Assembly (NCBI GenBank): GCA_903877345.1
Contig: CAIRDL010001049.1
Span: 1-6,376, forward strand
Direction: 5' to 3'
From: an uncultured Oscillochloris sp.
GTDB lineage: Bacteria; Chloroflexota; Chloroflexia; Chloroflexales; Chloroflexaceae
DNA: 6,376 bases
Under the pieces are notes generated by a model. That model was not told the origin of the DNA. It ran no database searches and saw nothing but the letters and a program-made list of their open reading frames with translations. Both the position numbers and the translations under genes were made by a program. Positions 5,166-6,376 of the stretch are shown in pieces. How positions within the stretch are numbered: the first letter of the stretch is position 1; each line of letters starts with the position of its first letter.

Positions 5166-6376
5166 ATGGGCGTGCTAATCCCCTTTCTGCCCTATCAAAT
5201 CGCCGCAGCGTTGCTTCGGCACCCCGACGATCCGCCCCAAGGGCGGGCGTTACGCGCTTGGGCGGTCGTGCTTTTCGCCGATGTTTCGGGCTTCACCCCA
5301 ATGAGTGAGGCGTTGGCCCGCCTTGGTCAGGGCGGCACTGAGGAACTCACGAACCGCATCAATCGGCTGTATGCCGTGGTGATTGAGCAGATTGATGCCT
5401 TCGGTGGGCAGGTCGGCTCTTTTGGCGGCGATGCGACTACGGCGCTTTTCCCTGTCCACGGCTCTTTGGCCGATGCTGCTGCCCGCGCTCTGCAGTGCGC
5501 CCTTGATATGCACGAGCGGTTGCGCCCATTGGCAGAAATGACGACTAGGGCGGGTAATTTCCGTCTAGAGATTAAGCTTGGCCTCGCCGCTGGCCCTGTG
5601 CTTGCGACAATTGTGGGCGACCCTGCCACGCGCTTGCTCAGTGTGATCGCTGGCACGGCCCTGACTCGCGCCGCAGTGGCCCAGTCTTACGCGCATTCCG
5701 GTGAGGTGCTGCTCGACGCTGCGCTGGCCCGCGAGTTGCCTGGTCTGATCAGGGCTGAGGAGCGGCACGGCTTCTTGGTGGCGCGGGGGTTGGCCCAACG
5801 CCCGGCCTATCTCACGCTCCCGCCGTTGCCTGTGCCACCCGCTACGCTTACCCCGGTGCTTGAGGCGTTCGTCCATCCGGCGATTGTGCGCCGCCTCGTG
5901 GGGCAGCGGGCGGGTTTCGTGAATGAACACCGCGATGTGACGGTGCTCTTTGTGGGCTTTGATGGTTTTGATGATGATAATGACCCCACCATTCACCTGC
6001 GCCTCCAAGCGTATGTCGCTGCGGTAATCCGCGTGGTGCAGCAGTACGATGGCGATCTGAATAAGGTTGACCTCGGCGATAAGGGGAGCAAGTTTGTGAT
6101 TGTCTTCGGTGCCCCGGTGGCCCACGAGGACGACACGAGCCGCGCTTTGCACTGTGCGTTGGCGCTGCGCGATTTGGAGCCTGAGCCGATTGATGTGCTG
6201 GGCGGGATGCCGGTCGCGCCGGTGCGGATTGGCATCGCTTCGGGGCTGGTTTTCTGTGGCCTCGTGGGGGCTGAGCAGCGCCGCGAGTACACGGTGATGG
6301 GCGATACGGTCAATCTGGCGGCGCGCCTGATGCAAGCCGCCGCCCCAGGCCAGATTATCGTTGCCAGTGGCACCCA
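5166..6376 (+). CDS. Class III adenylate/guanylate cyclase with tandem catalytic domains, soluble adenylyl cyclase-like (5' part, cut by window edge)
   Basis: 403 complete codons are visible, with no stop before the edge. Predicted to make cAMP from ATP in the cytosol; there is no signal peptide or membrane segment. Cyclase domain 1 (about 30-190) has VVLFADVSGFTPMSE with metal-binding Asp39, and GSFGGDATTALF with the second metal Asp89. Domain 2 (about 255-403) has LNKVDLGDKGSKFVIVFGAP with Lys300, VRIGIASGLVFCGLVG, and REYTVMGDTVNLAARL with transition-state Asn383 and Arg387. Metals from domain 1 and Asn/Arg from domain 2 fit one composite active site, as in human ADCY10, whose second domain this half strongly resembles. 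The ADCY10 bicarbonate-site residues Lys95 and Arg176 align with Ser85 and probably Ala169. The missing part would be expected to hold an AAA/NACHT-like ATPase and TPRs. AAGG at 5159-5162 is only 3 nt from the ATG but 9 nt from an in-frame GTG at 5172, which could be the true start. Confidence 0.9.
   Translation, partial: MGVLIPFLPYQIAAALLRHPDDPPQGRALRAWAVVLFADVSGFTPMSEALARLGQGGTEELTNRINRLYAVVIEQIDAFGGQVGSFGGDATTALFPVHGSLADAAARALQCALDMHERLRPLAEMTTRAGNFRLEIKLGLAAGPVLATIVGDPATRLLSVIAGTALTRAAVAQSYAHSGEVLLDAALARELPGLIRAEERHGFLVARGLAQRPAYLTLPPLPVPPATLTPVLEAFVHPAIVRRLVGQRAGFVNEHRDVTVLFVGFDGFDDDNDPTIHLRLQAYVAAVIRVVQQYDGDLNKVDLGDKGSKFVIVFGAPVAHEDDTSRALHCALALRDLEPEPIDVLGGMPVAPVRIGIASGLVFCGLVGAEQRREYTVMGDTVNLAARLMQAAAPGQIIVASGT

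Noticed and set aside
5565..6335. Minus-strand open frame of 256 codons
   Set aside because: Antisense to the cyclase, whose motifs are unmistakable in the plus-strand frame.

Overview
The window looks like a chromosomal segment of a moderately high-GC bacterium. I favour a filamentous Chloroflexota (Chloroflexus, Oscillochloris or Roseiflexus type). This rests on the gene set, on a large cyclase resembling soluble adenylyl cyclase, and on intergenic spacers built from short heptamer repeats and palindromes. No marker gene here proves the phylum, so it is an inference of moderate strength. Nothing in the window looks like a phage, plasmid, transposase or CRISPR array.

Layout. At the left edge an initiator tRNA-fMet (37-111, +) has its own extended -10 promoter and a strong hairpin at 123-152. 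Convergent to it on the minus strand is a hotdog-fold acyl-CoA thioesterase (140-712), whose stop codon lies inside that hairpin. Upstream of the thioesterase, on the same strand, is an RlmI-type 23S rRNA m5C methyltransferase (845-2068). The spacer between them holds a perfect 25-bp inverted repeat made of tandem heptamers. The 317-bp spacer 2069-2385 holds no gene. It contains a second heptamer family on both sides of a 100-bp imperfect palindrome.

Next comes a two-gene minus-strand operon. GlgC copy A (3640-4893) is a canonical ADP-glucose pyrophosphorylase. Twelve bases downstream is GlgC copy B (2386-3627), a clear paralogue. Copy B has lost the two N-terminal basic residues that match E. 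coli GlgC Arg32 and Lys42, and the ATP-site tyrosine matching Tyr114. It keeps the catalytic Asp and the glucose-1-phosphate Lys. The pair resembles the catalytic plus modulatory subunit arrangement of plant small/large subunits and Firmicutes GlgC/GlgD. This is the most interesting system in the window. A good sigma70-type promoter (4977-5005) drives the operon.

Divergent from glgC, on the plus strand, is the 5' part of a class III nucleotide cyclase (5166 to the window end). It has tandem cyclase domains closely resembling human soluble adenylyl cyclase (ADCY10) and is cut by the window edge. Its 272-bp shared intergenic region with glgC carries promoters in both directions. The window therefore combines translation functions (initiator tRNA, rRNA methyltransferase), acyl-CoA turnover, glycogen precursor synthesis and a probable cAMP-signalling protein. 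Only the two glgC genes are clearly a functional unit.
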